A stretch of 16,989 nucleotides of DNA, from positions 2,233 to 19,221 of the forward strand of contig DCQT01000085.1 of NCBI GenBank assembly GCA_002323535.1. Direction: 5' to 3'. Under the pieces are notes generated by a model, which was given only the letters and a program-made list of their open reading frames with translations, was not told the origin of the DNA and searched no databases. The stretch comes from Bacteriovoracaceae bacterium UBA1511. GTDB taxonomy: Bacteria; Bdellovibrionota; Bacteriovoracia; Bacteriovoracales; Bacteriovoracaceae. The position numbers and the translations under genes are program-made. Shown here in pieces: positions 1-7,873 of this stretch. Within the stretch, counting starts at the first letter, position 1, and every line of letters begins with the position of its first letter.

Positions 1-46
1 TTCCAACTCCACCTTTACCACTGCAAATACCGATTGTTTTGGCCAT
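1..46 (-). CDS. flhG: FlhG/MinD-family ATPase, N-terminal fragment
   Basis: Only the first 15 codons are in the window; the gene runs off the left edge. The visible protein, MAKTIGICSGKGGVG, is the typical start of a ParA/MinD-type ATPase: a short beta strand followed by the deviant Walker A motif (SGKGGVG). It follows flhF by 15 bases on the same strand, and a TAGGAG ribosome binding site sits seven bases before the ATG. Directly after flhF, the usual occupant is FlhG (also called FleN or YlxH), which limits flagellar number and stimulates the FlhF GTPase. The family assignment rests on the P-loop; the FlhG identity rests on position. Unlike its neighbour FlhF, this protein keeps an intact P-loop as far as it can be seen. 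Confidence 0.8.
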   Translation of the reverse strand, partial: MAKTIGICSGKGGVG

Positions 47-61
47 TAAATTCGCTCCTAT

Positions 62-1429
62 TTAACCTATTAAATTGTTTAGCAAAGTTTCATTAGAAAA
101 CTTTTTTATATCTCCTTGTGCGCTCAAACCATCGGATAAATATGAGACTGGGATATCCTCTAAATACATACAATTAAATATACTTCCCCAATCAAGACAT
201 AAATCTGTATGAGTAAAGTTTATCGATGAGACATATTCACGATATTTACGAATTTGTCTTAAGTTAAATGCTTCAGTATGAATAGAATTTAGGGTCAGAA
301 ATGATCGAAAGATCTCAAAATTATTGCAACAATAATCATGAAGTGAAATAACCTCATCAACACCAATTTCATCGACATTAATATCGATAAATGCGTTGTG
401 ACCTTTTTCAACAATTTTTCTGGTTATGGATACAGCTTCTGCTACTGAGGTTGTGTAGTGAGTACTGACTCCACTAATTTTCTGAGCAAAGCCTTCTTGC
501 TTCTCTCCGAAGACAACTAATTCTGCACCTCTTTCCAGTGAAGCGAACTTTCTAACAAGTAGTGATTGACCAGAATTAGAAGTACCGAATATAAGATTTG
601 CACCAGGTGCTGCTGTCTGGAAATCAATCGTATCAATTTTTAAACTGTTCTGAATTTTTAAAATTACGTGATCAATTAGCTGATCCTCTCCATCATTACC
701 TCTTTCAGAGACAAACTCTTTGATATTCTCCTGTAAGAATGATTCATTAATTCCACTAGATTTTAAGAGAGTATAAATTGATCTGATGTAGTTCTTTTCC
801 TCAATTGTCTTATCAATTCTTTGTTCAGCATCTTTAAGAGAAATTTCATTCACTAACTCTTTTAATTTCCCAAGCTCCTGCCTTAACTTATCCAGTTCCT
901 TTGCCTCTATTGATACGGTTTGAAGCTGCTCACCTTCCCCACCATCTGAAATCAAAAAATTGGTTCTATCACTTTCGTTCTCATGAGGCACTCCAACATC
1001 ACCAATAAATTCGTTTACCGATGAAATAAATTTACTTTCCTTCGCCTCTGGCACTGGAGTGCTCAAAAAAGAATCCAATTCGGTATTATCATTTACTCTT
1101 TTGTTAAGCCCAAGGTCACCGTAGCCTGATGCTTTTTTTGGAGCTTCTCTTTTTTTATCATAATCATCTATGAGATCTGATAAATAGGAAGCCGGTTGAT
1201 CCGCTAATGCATCTATATTATTTTCACCGACAGCACTCTCGAGAGTTGCCTTTTTTAGATAAGTTTTTTCTGTAATTGCTGCGGTGACCTCAACTCGACT
1301 TCTTTTAAAAGCTCCTTTGAGCCCGCGATTAGTGGTTGTCTTTAGAATAATTGCGTCAGGACCTAACTCACTTTTAATCTGCTTTAAAGTATCCTCAATA
1401 GTGTCACCTTGAAATTTTCTTACATGCAT
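62..1429 (-). CDS. flhF: Flagellar biosynthesis protein FlhF with a degenerate GTPase domain
   Basis: FlhF is an SRP-type GTPase that sets where the flagellum is built. Residues 1-50 form the characteristic N-terminal B domain (MHVRKF, then IKSELGPDAIILKT). Residues 60-210 are a charged, low-complexity linker, and 175-265 look helical (N domain). Residues 275-455 align along their length with an FlhF G domain, including the closing section around SSINFTHTDLCLDWGSIFN and DIPVSYLSDG. The nucleotide-binding motifs are altered. The P-loop is GTSNSGQS (282-289), with Gln288 where lysine is essential. The DTYR..A..QL motif is absent. DTAGR is replaced by DINVD (349-353), and TK(L/I)D by THTD (406-409). 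The frame is open and full length, so this looks like a pseudo-GTPase rather than a decayed gene. Its ATG has a GAGG ribosome binding site inside the end of flhA. The FlhF assignment is strong; loss of catalysis is inferred from motifs. Confidence 0.9.
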   Translation of the reverse strand: MHVRKFQGDTIEDTLKQIKSELGPDAIILKTTTNRGLKGAFKRSRVEVTAAITEKTYLKKATLESAVGENNIDALADQPASYLSDLIDDYDKKREAPKKASGYGDLGLNKRVNDNTELDSFLSTPVPEAKESKFISSVNEFIGDVGVPHENESDRTNFLISDGGEGEQLQTVSIEAKELDKLRQELGKLKELVNEISLKDAEQRIDKTIEEKNYIRSIYTLLKSSGINESFLQENIKEFVSERGNDGEDQLIDHVILKIQNSLKIDTIDFQTAAPGANLIFGTSNSGQSLLVRKFASLERGAELVVFGEKQEGFAQKISGVSTHYTTSVAEAVSITRKIVEKGHNAFIDINVDEIGVDEVISLHDYCCNNFEIFRSFLTLNSIHTEAFNLRQIRKYREYVSSINFTHTDLCLDWGSIFNCMYLEDIPVSYLSDGLSAQGDIKKFSNETLLNNLIG

Positions 1430-1430
1430 T

Positions 1431-3503
1431 TTATAACCTCACCGTTCCTAATGATTTAATGTTTGCGTCTGGGCTTAATTCGCTATGACTTATAACTAAA
1501 ATATTTTGAATAAATTTCTCTGTTAATCTTTTAAAGTGACTTCTAACTACTGGAGAACAAAGAACAACCATTTTTTCGCCTTGCTCAGTTGCTTCTTCGA
1601 TTTTTTCATTAATCCGACCTAGAATATTTTGTGTAATTTTTGGATCCAAACTTAACTGATATCCCTCATCCGTTTGAACTAAGTTTTTAGCAATTAATTC
1701 CTCTATGCCTCGATCCAAAGTATATAAAGGCACTTCTCCATCTTCTGTTTTTATTTGCTGAGTAATAGTTCTATAAAGAGATTTTCTTACACTCTCTGTT
1801 AACGAAGCGGGGTCTTTAATTCTAGATCCAAAGTCCGCAAGACTCTCGAGGATAGAGCGCATATCTCTAATTGGTACAGACTCTTTGAGTAAATTTTGGC
1901 AAACTTTGAGAACTGTACCCAGAGGTAATACCTCCGGAATTAAATCAGTAACTAATTTCTCATTTGTTTCTTTAATTTTATCTAGGATACTACTAATCTC
2001 TTCTCTACCAAAAAGGTCTTGCATGTTGAGCTTCAAAATTTCGGTCAAGTGGGTAGCGATAACCGTTGATGGATCTACAACAGTGTAGCCATTATACTGA
2101 GCGTTTTCTCTTTCTTCATCTGTAATCCATACAGCTGGCAACCCAAATACCGGCTCGGTTGTTTCGATACCTTCTATTTTTTCAATGACGGTTCCAGGGT
2201 CCATTGCAAGATAATGGTCGGAAACAAGTTCACCTGTTGCAACTTCGATTCCCTTTATCTTTAAAGAGTAACCGCCTGGCTTTAACTCAAGGTTATCTTT
2301 AATTCTGACGGATGGAATAATGACTCCCCAATCAATTGCAAATTGTTTTCTTATTTGTGTAATACGCTCAAGGAGGTCTCCGTCTTGGTCAGTGTCAACT
2401 AAATTTACTAGACCATAACCAACTTCCAGCTCGACCATTTCTACAGTCAACAAATCTTCTAACCTTTCAGGCATCGCCTCATCAGACTCTTCTTCAATAG
2501 TTGAAGAAATTTCTTCTTGAGAATTCATTTTTTCTAATTGATTTGCGACAACGCATAAAACCACCCCAATAATAATAAATGGGATTTTTGGAAGACCAGG
2601 TATCAAAGCAAAAACAAATAAAACACCTCCACCCATATAAAGAGATTTTGGGTGAAGTCTTAACTGTTTCCCTAACTGAATCCCCAAAGAATTATTATTT
2701 GTGTTCCTTGTCGCGATAATACCAGCAGCAGTGGAGATGATAATTGCCGGTACTTGAGAAACAAGTCCATCACCAACTGTTAACAGAGTAAAAGTCTCTG
2801 CCGCTTGTGATATTGTCATATCACTTTGTGCAACTCCAACAATTATTCCCGCAATAATATTAAGTGCAGTTATTAAGATTCCGGCAATCGCGTCTCCTCT
2901 AACGAACTTTGAGGCACCATCCATAGAACCATAGAAGTCAGCCTCTTCCGCAATTTCTTGCCTTCTTTGCTTTGCTTCTATTTCATTTATAATTCCTGCA
3001 TTTAAATCCGCGTCAATTGCCATTTGCTTCCCAGGCATCGCGTCTAGAGTAAACCTTGCGGCAACCTCAGCAACCCGCCCTGCACCTTTTGTTATAACCA
3101 AGAAATTTATAATTACGAGAATAATAAATACGATGATCCCTACTATATAATTACCCTCCACAACAAACTCACCAAAGGATTTTATAATTTGACCTGCTGC
3201 ACTTGTCCCTTGATCACCACCTCTAAGAAGAATATTTCTAGTAGAGGCAATATTTAATGAGAGCCTAAAAAGTGTCATCACGAGAAGAACTGAAGGAAAA
3301 GTTGAAAAATCTAGCGGTTTTTTTGAGTACACTGAAACTAAAAGGATCACGACTGATAAGGCAAGAGTTAATGCTATAAATAAATCCAATACCCATGGAC
3401 TAATTGGAATAATCATTACGCACAAAATACCAATAACACCAAGTGTGATTACCCACTCCGTATTTCTTGAAAAACTAAAAATCTTATTCACAAACGATTC
3501 CAT
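1431..3503 (-). CDS. flhA: Flagellar export gate protein FlhA
   Basis: FlhA is the large inner-membrane component of the flagellar type III export gate. It couples proton flow to export, and its cytosolic domain docks chaperone-substrate complexes. At 690 residues it has the normal family length. The first 330 residues hold about eight hydrophobic segments. The conserved cytoplasmic loop (FHIPEP signature region, about 140-205) includes RFTLDAMPGKQMAIDADLNAG-like sequence and then RRQEIAEEADFYGSMDGASKFVRGD. The linker at about 335-350 is acidic, and the C-terminal domain (350-690) is soluble. The start ATG lies two bases after the flhB stop, so translation is probably coupled. Its stop is one base from the flhF start. 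No key region is missing. Confidence 0.98.
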   Translation of the reverse strand: MESFVNKIFSFSRNTEWVITLGVIGILCVMIIPISPWVLDLFIALTLALSVVILLVSVYSKKPLDFSTFPSVLLVMTLFRLSLNIASTRNILLRGGDQGTSAAGQIIKSFGEFVVEGNYIVGIIVFIILVIINFLVITKGAGRVAEVAARFTLDAMPGKQMAIDADLNAGIINEIEAKQRRQEIAEEADFYGSMDGASKFVRGDAIAGILITALNIIAGIIVGVAQSDMTISQAAETFTLLTVGDGLVSQVPAIIISTAAGIIATRNTNNNSLGIQLGKQLRLHPKSLYMGGGVLFVFALIPGLPKIPFIIIGVVLCVVANQLEKMNSQEEISSTIEEESDEAMPERLEDLLTVEMVELEVGYGLVNLVDTDQDGDLLERITQIRKQFAIDWGVIIPSVRIKDNLELKPGGYSLKIKGIEVATGELVSDHYLAMDPGTVIEKIEGIETTEPVFGLPAVWITDEERENAQYNGYTVVDPSTVIATHLTEILKLNMQDLFGREEISSILDKIKETNEKLVTDLIPEVLPLGTVLKVCQNLLKESVPIRDMRSILESLADFGSRIKDPASLTESVRKSLYRTITQQIKTEDGEVPLYTLDRGIEELIAKNLVQTDEGYQLSLDPKITQNILGRINEKIEEATEQGEKMVVLCSPVVRSHFKRLTEKFIQNILVISHSELSPDANIKSLGTVRL

Positions 3504-3505
3504 AT

Positions 3506-4585
3506 TTAACTGGCCCTTTTTCTTTTCATTCTATAAACAAATGCAAGTACCTCTGCGACGGCTTTGTAAAGGCCTCTGGGAACAGGTTCATCTACGCGAA
3601 CTGTTTTGTACAAAGTCCTCGCCAGAGGAATATTCTCCACAATTGGTATGTTATTTTCTTTTGCAACTTCTCTAATCTTAAGTGCTAAATGATCAGCTCC
3701 CTTTGCGGTAACCGTTGGGCTAACCATTGTTTCGCCGTCATACTGTAATGCGATACTCAAATGAGTTGGGTTAGTAACGATCACGTCAGCCTTAGGCACT
3801 GCTTCCATCATTCTTTTCCTCGCCGCCTCTCTTTGGATCGCTTTCATTCTCTGCTTTACTTCTGGGCTACCTTCTCTCTCTTTTGTTTCACGCTTTAGTT
3901 GATCTTTTGTTTGTTTTAAACGTTGAAAATAACTATACTTCTGATACCCAAAATCAAAAACGGAGAGAATAAGCAAACTTCCGACAATTGCGAAACTTAG
4001 CTTCAATAGAATATCTTTTGCTAATAGAAAGGAATTCATTATCTCTAGTTGATAAAACCCTTTTATGTGATGAATTTCATCTTTCAAGAAATAGTATGTT
4101 ATTCCAATAACAAGGCTAAACTTAAAAATCCCTTTGATTGCCTCAACGAGAGACCTCATCGAAAATATTCTACCGACACCCTTGAACGGGTTAACTCGAT
4201 TGAAATCTATAGTTAACACATCCGGGGAAAACAAAAAACCAATCTGGCTGACTGTAGAAAGCAGGCTTACAATAAGAGTCACCAATAGAATCGGTCCTGC
4301 ACTACCAATAATAAGATCCAACGCTTTATCAAAAACTAAACGTAGTCCATCCTCTGAAAATGCATATGAGGGGTTTAGGCCTATAAAAAAACGAATAAAG
4401 TCTCCAAAAGTCTGGAACAAGTAGACAATTGAAATTGATAATAGAAAAAAACTTGAACCAAGAACAATAGAACTTGTTAACTCCTTTGACGAAGCTACAT
4501 CTCCTCTTTTTCTAAATTCCTCAATCCTGTAACTCGACGGATCTTCCGTCTTTTCACCTGATTGATTATCCGAATCGTCTGCCAA
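3506..4585 (-). CDS. flhB: Flagellar export switch protein FlhB
   Basis: FlhB switches the flagellar export apparatus from rod/hook to filament substrates after self-cleavage. The protein has 359 residues with a polar N-terminus beginning DKTE-like (SGEKTEDPSSYR). Four membrane segments lie between about 38 and 215, followed by a basic cytoplasmic linker (222-262). The autocleavage motif NPTH is at 272-275 (cleavage after Asn272), followed by the conserved SIALQYD and the PTVTAKGAD..A..IRE pattern. The start codon is TTG: an AGGAGG site that overlaps the fliR stop lies five bases before it, and no better in-frame ATG exists. The gene sits between fliR and flhA in the standard export-gate order. 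It appears intact. Confidence 0.98.
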   Translation of the reverse strand: MADDSDNQSGEKTEDPSSYRIEEFRKRGDVASSKELTSSIVLGSSFFLLSISIVYLFQTFGDFIRFFIGLNPSYAFSEDGLRLVFDKALDLIIGSAGPILLVTLIVSLLSTVSQIGFLFSPDVLTIDFNRVNPFKGVGRIFSMRSLVEAIKGIFKFSLVIGITYYFLKDEIHHIKGFYQLEIMNSFLLAKDILLKLSFAIVGSLLILSVFDFGYQKYSYFQRLKQTKDQLKRETKEREGSPEVKQRMKAIQREAARKRMMEAVPKADVIVTNPTHLSIALQYDGETMVSPTVTAKGADHLALKIREVAKENNIPIVENIPLARTLYKTVRVDEPVPRGLYKAVAEVLAFVYRMKRKRAS

Positions 4586-4594
4586 AAAGCCCTC

Positions 4595-5374
4595 CTAGCC
4601 AATAAAAGCAAGCCACCTTCCTAGAAGCTTACTGTAAAAATTCAATCCTACTCCAAAAAACTCTTCGCTACTGAACAGAAAGATTATTAAACCAACTCCA
4701 ATGTTCATAACAAAACTAACCATAAGAACATTCATCTGAGGAATCATTCTGGAAATTATCCCTAAAATAATCATGACTAAAACATTGGAAAAGATTAATG
4801 GCACAGACAAAATTATTGACGATTTAAAAATCGCTCTAAAAAACTCTGTAAAAATGCTCATCCATGAGTTCATATTAATTACTGAATTAAAACTCATTGA
4901 TTCAAACGAAATAAATCCACCCTTCAGTAAAGGCAATAGACCTCCGCTAGTTATAATGATTACGATCATCACAAAACTTATTAGACGCTCGAAAGGACCC
5001 ACCTGGTCGGTGACAGACATATCAAAATATCGTATTGAACTAAATCCAACTTGCTGAGTAATAATCGATCCAGCAGAATTAAAAATTTGTAATATTATTT
5101 TTGCGAGAAATCCAATTGCAAGACCAGTCAAAGAATAGAAAAATGCAAGCATCCAAATGTTTTCAATACCAACGTAGTAAATGTCACGCGCTACAGTCTT
5201 TTCAAGAAAAGGGAAAAAAGCATAACTAAGGCAAAAACAAAATAATACCTTGATCATTCGAGGAACTGCCACATGATCAAAAATAGGCAAGGTAATAATT
5301 ATCGCAAGCCAGCGACAAAAAACTAACCAGAAAGCATAAAATGTGTATGTATTTGTCACATTTAAACTAACCAA
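4595..5374 (-). CDS. fliR: Flagellar export gate protein FliR
   Basis: FliR is an inner-membrane subunit of the FliPQR core channel of the export gate. The 259 residues are almost entirely hydrophobic segments with the FliR pattern: an N-terminal FWLVFCRWLAIIITLPIF stretch (about 15-32), the central QVGFSSIRYFDMSVTDQVGP segment (about 108-127), and a C-terminal GIISRMIPQMNVLMVSF run (about 205-221), which is strongly conserved in the family. The start is TTG. A GAGG site six bases upstream, embedded in the last codons of fliQ, supports it, and the nearby ATG is out of frame. It follows fliQ by three bases and precedes flhB by nine, so the three are certainly cotranscribed. Confidence 0.96.
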   Translation of the reverse strand: MVSLNVTNTYTFYAFWLVFCRWLAIIITLPIFDHVAVPRMIKVLFCFCLSYAFFPFLEKTVARDIYYVGIENIWMLAFFYSLTGLAIGFLAKIILQIFNSAGSIITQQVGFSSIRYFDMSVTDQVGPFERLISFVMIVIIITSGGLLPLLKGGFISFESMSFNSVINMNSWMSIFTEFFRAIFKSSIILSVPLIFSNVLVMIILGIISRMIPQMNVLMVSFVMNIGVGLIIFLFSSEEFFGVGLNFYSKLLGRWLAFIG

Positions 5375-5377
5375 ATT

Positions 5378-5650
5378 TTACCTCGTTACATAATTGGGAA
5401 TATTAATTATCAAATCCCTCGTAAAAGTAACTAAAGTATCAGACATCCATGGAGCAAAGATTACTAACGCTCCTACAATCACTAAGATTTTTGGAATAAA
5501 TGATAACGTTTGCTCGTTAATCTGTGTCACTGCTTGAAATAAAGAGACAACAATACCAATAATCAATGCCCCTATTAACATCGGCGAAGATAACATCACT
5601 GCGATCTTTATCCCTTCTCTTGATATATCTGAAATAAAATCATTTCCCAT
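5378..5650 (-). CDS. fliQ: Flagellar export gate protein FliQ
   Basis: FliQ is a small inner-membrane subunit packed around FliP and FliR in the export gate. At 90 residues it matches the family length and has two hydrophobic hairpin segments (about 14-38 and 52-72). The connecting loop carries the highly conserved QAVTQINEQTLSFIPKI sequence at about 40-56. The ATG is preceded by an AGGAGAGG ribosome binding site. Nine bases separate it from fliP upstream, and three bases from fliR downstream. Confidence 0.97.
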   Translation of the reverse strand: MGNDFISDISREGIKIAVMLSSPMLIGALIIGIVVSLFQAVTQINEQTLSFIPKILVIVGALVIFAPWMSDTLVTFTRDLIINIPNYVTR

Positions 5651-5659
5651 TATCCTCTC

Positions 5660-6394
5660 CTAATTAAACGACCTAATCACAGAGCCTGTGACTAAGTGCC
5701 AGCCATCCACCAAAACGAATAAAAGCAATTTAAATGGAAATGAAACAATAACTGGGGGAAGCATCATCATCCCCATGGCCATAAGAACACTCGCAATGAC
5801 CATGTCCAGAATCAAAAATGGCAAATAAAGTAGAAAACCAATCTGAAAAGCAGTTTTCAACTCACTTATAATGAACGAGGGAATAAGAAAATGTGTTGGC
5901 ACATCATCGATAGTCCCAGGCAACGGTACTCCTGTTATGTCATAAAAAAGCTGAAGGTCTGTTTTTCGAACTTGCTTCGACATAAAACCTCTCAGTTCGT
6001 ACTCAATTCCCTTTATAGCTTGTACTGAAGTAACCTTTTTCTCCATGTAAGGAGAGATAGAATTTTCATACATTCTCTCTGCTGTGGGTTGCATAATAAA
6101 AAAAGTTAAAAACAAGCTAAAACCAACAAGTAATTGGTTCGGCGGCATATTTTGAGTACCGATAGCTTGTCGTATAAATGCCATGATAACAATGATTCTT
6201 GTAAAGCAGGTGCAAAGGACCAATATCGCCGGAGCCAGAGTAATGATTGTAAATATTGAAAGTAACTGAAGAGTGTCAACGAGATCAGCTCCTTGACCGA
6301 AATTCAGAGACATTCCAGGAAGATTAAACCCTTGTGCTTGAGCAAACGCCGACTTTGTTAGAAAAAATGAGCATAAAGTTAAAATGAATCTCAT
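5660..6394 (-). CDS. fliP: Flagellar export gate protein FliP
   Basis: FliP forms the pentameric core of the export channel, assembled with the help of FliO. The 244-residue protein begins with a cleavable signal peptide (residues 1-19, ending SAFAQA), as in other FliP proteins. Then come CTCFTRIIVIMAFIRQAIGTQNMPPNQ (split here: CTCFTRIIVI at 61-70, AIGTQNMPPNQ at 77-87), the periplasmic region (105-175), and the C-terminal membrane pair with LPFLILDMVIASVLMAMGMM followed by MLPP at 211-214. All family hallmarks are present. Its ATG overlaps the fliO stop by four bases (ATGA), which suggests translational coupling between the chaperone FliO and its client. Confidence 0.98.
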   Translation of the reverse strand: MRFILTLCSFFLTKSAFAQAQGFNLPGMSLNFGQGADLVDTLQLLSIFTIITLAPAILVLCTCFTRIIVIMAFIRQAIGTQNMPPNQLLVGFSLFLTFFIMQPTAERMYENSISPYMEKKVTSVQAIKGIEYELRGFMSKQVRKTDLQLFYDITGVPLPGTIDDVPTHFLIPSFIISELKTAFQIGFLLYLPFLILDMVIASVLMAMGMMMLPPVIVSFPFKLLLFVLVDGWHLVTGSVIRSFN

Positions 6395-7446
6395 TGAAAA
6401 TCCTTCATGCCCTTAACTCTATTTTTTATTTTATCGGTGATTGAAGAAATGGATGTATCATCCAAAGATACGGGATTACTTTTTTCAATATCCTCTTTTA
6501 TTTTAAATTCGGCTTTTTCTTCTTCTGACTTTTCTACTGAGTTTTCAAAATTTGTTCCAAAAAGACTTATTTCACCATCTTTAAAGAAACTCATAGGATC
6601 ATTTAGCTCCGACAATTTTGATATTCCACTTTCGTTTGATGAAAGAAGAAATACTTGTTTTCCAGCACTAACAATCATTAAAGATTTTTTTGGATCTACA
6701 TGATGGGTTGCAAGGACTTTGATAAGTTCTGAACTATTTAAGAAGCCAAGGTTACTTTTTTTAGCATAACCTTTTTTTAAAAAGAAAACGCAGGCATATA
6801 TAAAAGCGAGTAAGACGAAGAGGAACCCAAAAAACTTAGCAATATAACCTGTCATTCCATTTTCACTACTTTTTATGTTTTCAGTATTATCCCTTAATGG
6901 ATCAACTCTTTTTTCTTTTTTAATTCCGGAGCTTTTAAAAAATACTTGATCACTAATATCTTTTTCAGCAACTGTTTTTTCGACCGTTTTTTTCTCTTTA
7001 ATTAGTTCATTTAAGTAGCTTTCATCATAATCATTAACTTTTGCATTAACTTCTTTAGCTTTAAGATCTGTATAAGCAACAATATTTCCTCTTTCTTTTA
7101 AAACTCTTACGACCGCTCCTTCTAAGTATTTCTTACTTTCAAAAACAGCTCTAACTCTAACCGTTTTACTATTAAACTGGTAAGCTTGTAGCTCAACCTT
7201 CCCGAGGCCTTTAATCCTTTTAAATTGATCGATCTTTGGCCAAACGAATGTATCAGTGAGCTCTATTTGAATGAAGTTATCTCTAAGCTCCACTTCATGC
7301 TTAACTTTTGTATTAGCACTTAACTTGACTTCTAGTTCAATCTTTCCATCATTTTCCTGTAAACCTAAACCTGTTACCTCGTACTTTGGTGAAGACATCG
7401 TTAAACTTGAAAATAAAAAAGTTATTAAGAGTAAGAGTTTTTTCAT
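6391..7446 (-). CDS. fliO: FliO with an extra N-terminal periplasmic domain
   Basis: FliO is a membrane protein that helps FliP assemble. The recognisable FliO part is one transmembrane segment (about 200-224, GYIAKFFGFLFVLLAFIYACVF-like) followed by a short cytoplasmic domain (230-282) with the pattern ELIKVLATHHVDPKKSLMIVSAGKQVFLLSS. Position between fliN and fliP supports this. The protein is 351 residues, more than twice the usual 100-150. A signal peptide (1-19) is followed by a beta-rich periplasmic region (21-130) whose alternating hydrophobic pattern and conserved-looking VTGLGL and IQIELTDTF resemble an AMIN domain. A lysine/glutamate-rich linker covers 140-195, and a charged tail covers 285-351. 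The AMIN comparison is tentative; the FliO call is firm. It starts eight bases after fliN. Confidence 0.88.
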   Translation of the reverse strand: MKKLLLLITFLFSSLTMSSPKYEVTGLGLQENDGKIELEVKLSANTKVKHEVELRDNFIQIELTDTFVWPKIDQFKRIKGLGKVELQAYQFNSKTVRVRAVFESKKYLEGAVVRVLKERGNIVAYTDLKAKEVNAKVNDYDESYLNELIKEKKTVEKTVAEKDISDQVFFKSSGIKKEKRVDPLRDNTENIKSSENGMTGYIAKFFGFLFVLLAFIYACVFFLKKGYAKKSNLGFLNSSELIKVLATHHVDPKKSLMIVSAGKQVFLLSSNESGISKLSELNDPMSFFKDGEISLFGTNFENSVEKSEEEKAEFKIKEDIEKSNPVSLDDTSISSITDKIKNRVKGMKDFQ

Positions 7447-7454
7447 TTGTTTTC

Positions 7455-7865
7455 CTATTTTAAAGTTTCAATTCTTTCTATTGGGCTAATAATATCCGTG
7501 AGTCTGGCTCCAAATTTTTCATTGATGACTACAACCTCACCCTTTGCCACTAATTTTCCGTTTACTAAAATCTCAAGAGGTTCCCCTGATAACTTATCAA
7601 GTTCAATAACAGACCCCTGACCCATTTGAAGTAAGTCTTTGACTAGAACTTTTGTTCTGCCTAGTTCAACTGTTACTTTTAAAGGGATATCCAATATGAA
7701 GTCTAAATTTTGGACCTTAAGCTTGTTTAAAGAACTGTCACCTGCTTTTACCTGATCTACAATTTGATCAACTTTTATCTTTGTAAGATCAAAGTCTTTG
7801 CTCTCGTCTACTTGATCAACCTCGTTATTATTTGTTTCTTCATTCTTTGGTTGCTCTGCCCCCAT
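7455..7865 (-). CDS. fliN: Flagellar motor switch protein FliN
   Basis: FliN builds the lower C-ring of the flagellar switch with FliM and also docks export cargo complexes. The 136-residue protein has a polar, acidic N-terminal extension (1-50, rich in N, E and D). The SpoA (C-ring) domain at about 53-135 has the classic run LDIPLKVTVELGRTKVLVKDLL, then GSVIELDKLSGEPLEILVNGK and a closing GARLTDIISPIERI. The ATG has an AGGAG site at a good distance and lies eight bases after the fliM stop. The protein appears intact and typical. Confidence 0.97.
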   Translation of the reverse strand: MGAEQPKNEETNNNEVDQVDESKDFDLTKIKVDQIVDQVKAGDSSLNKLKVQNLDFILDIPLKVTVELGRTKVLVKDLLQMGQGSVIELDKLSGEPLEILVNGKLVAKGEVVVINEKFGARLTDIISPIERIETLK

Positions 7866-7873
7866 AAAGACTC

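Noticed and set aside
62..1429. flhF as a pseudogene
   Set aside because: The frame is intact at typical length, has a good ribosome binding site and preserves the fold pattern to the C-terminus. Motif loss without stops or frameshifts suggests altered function rather than decay.
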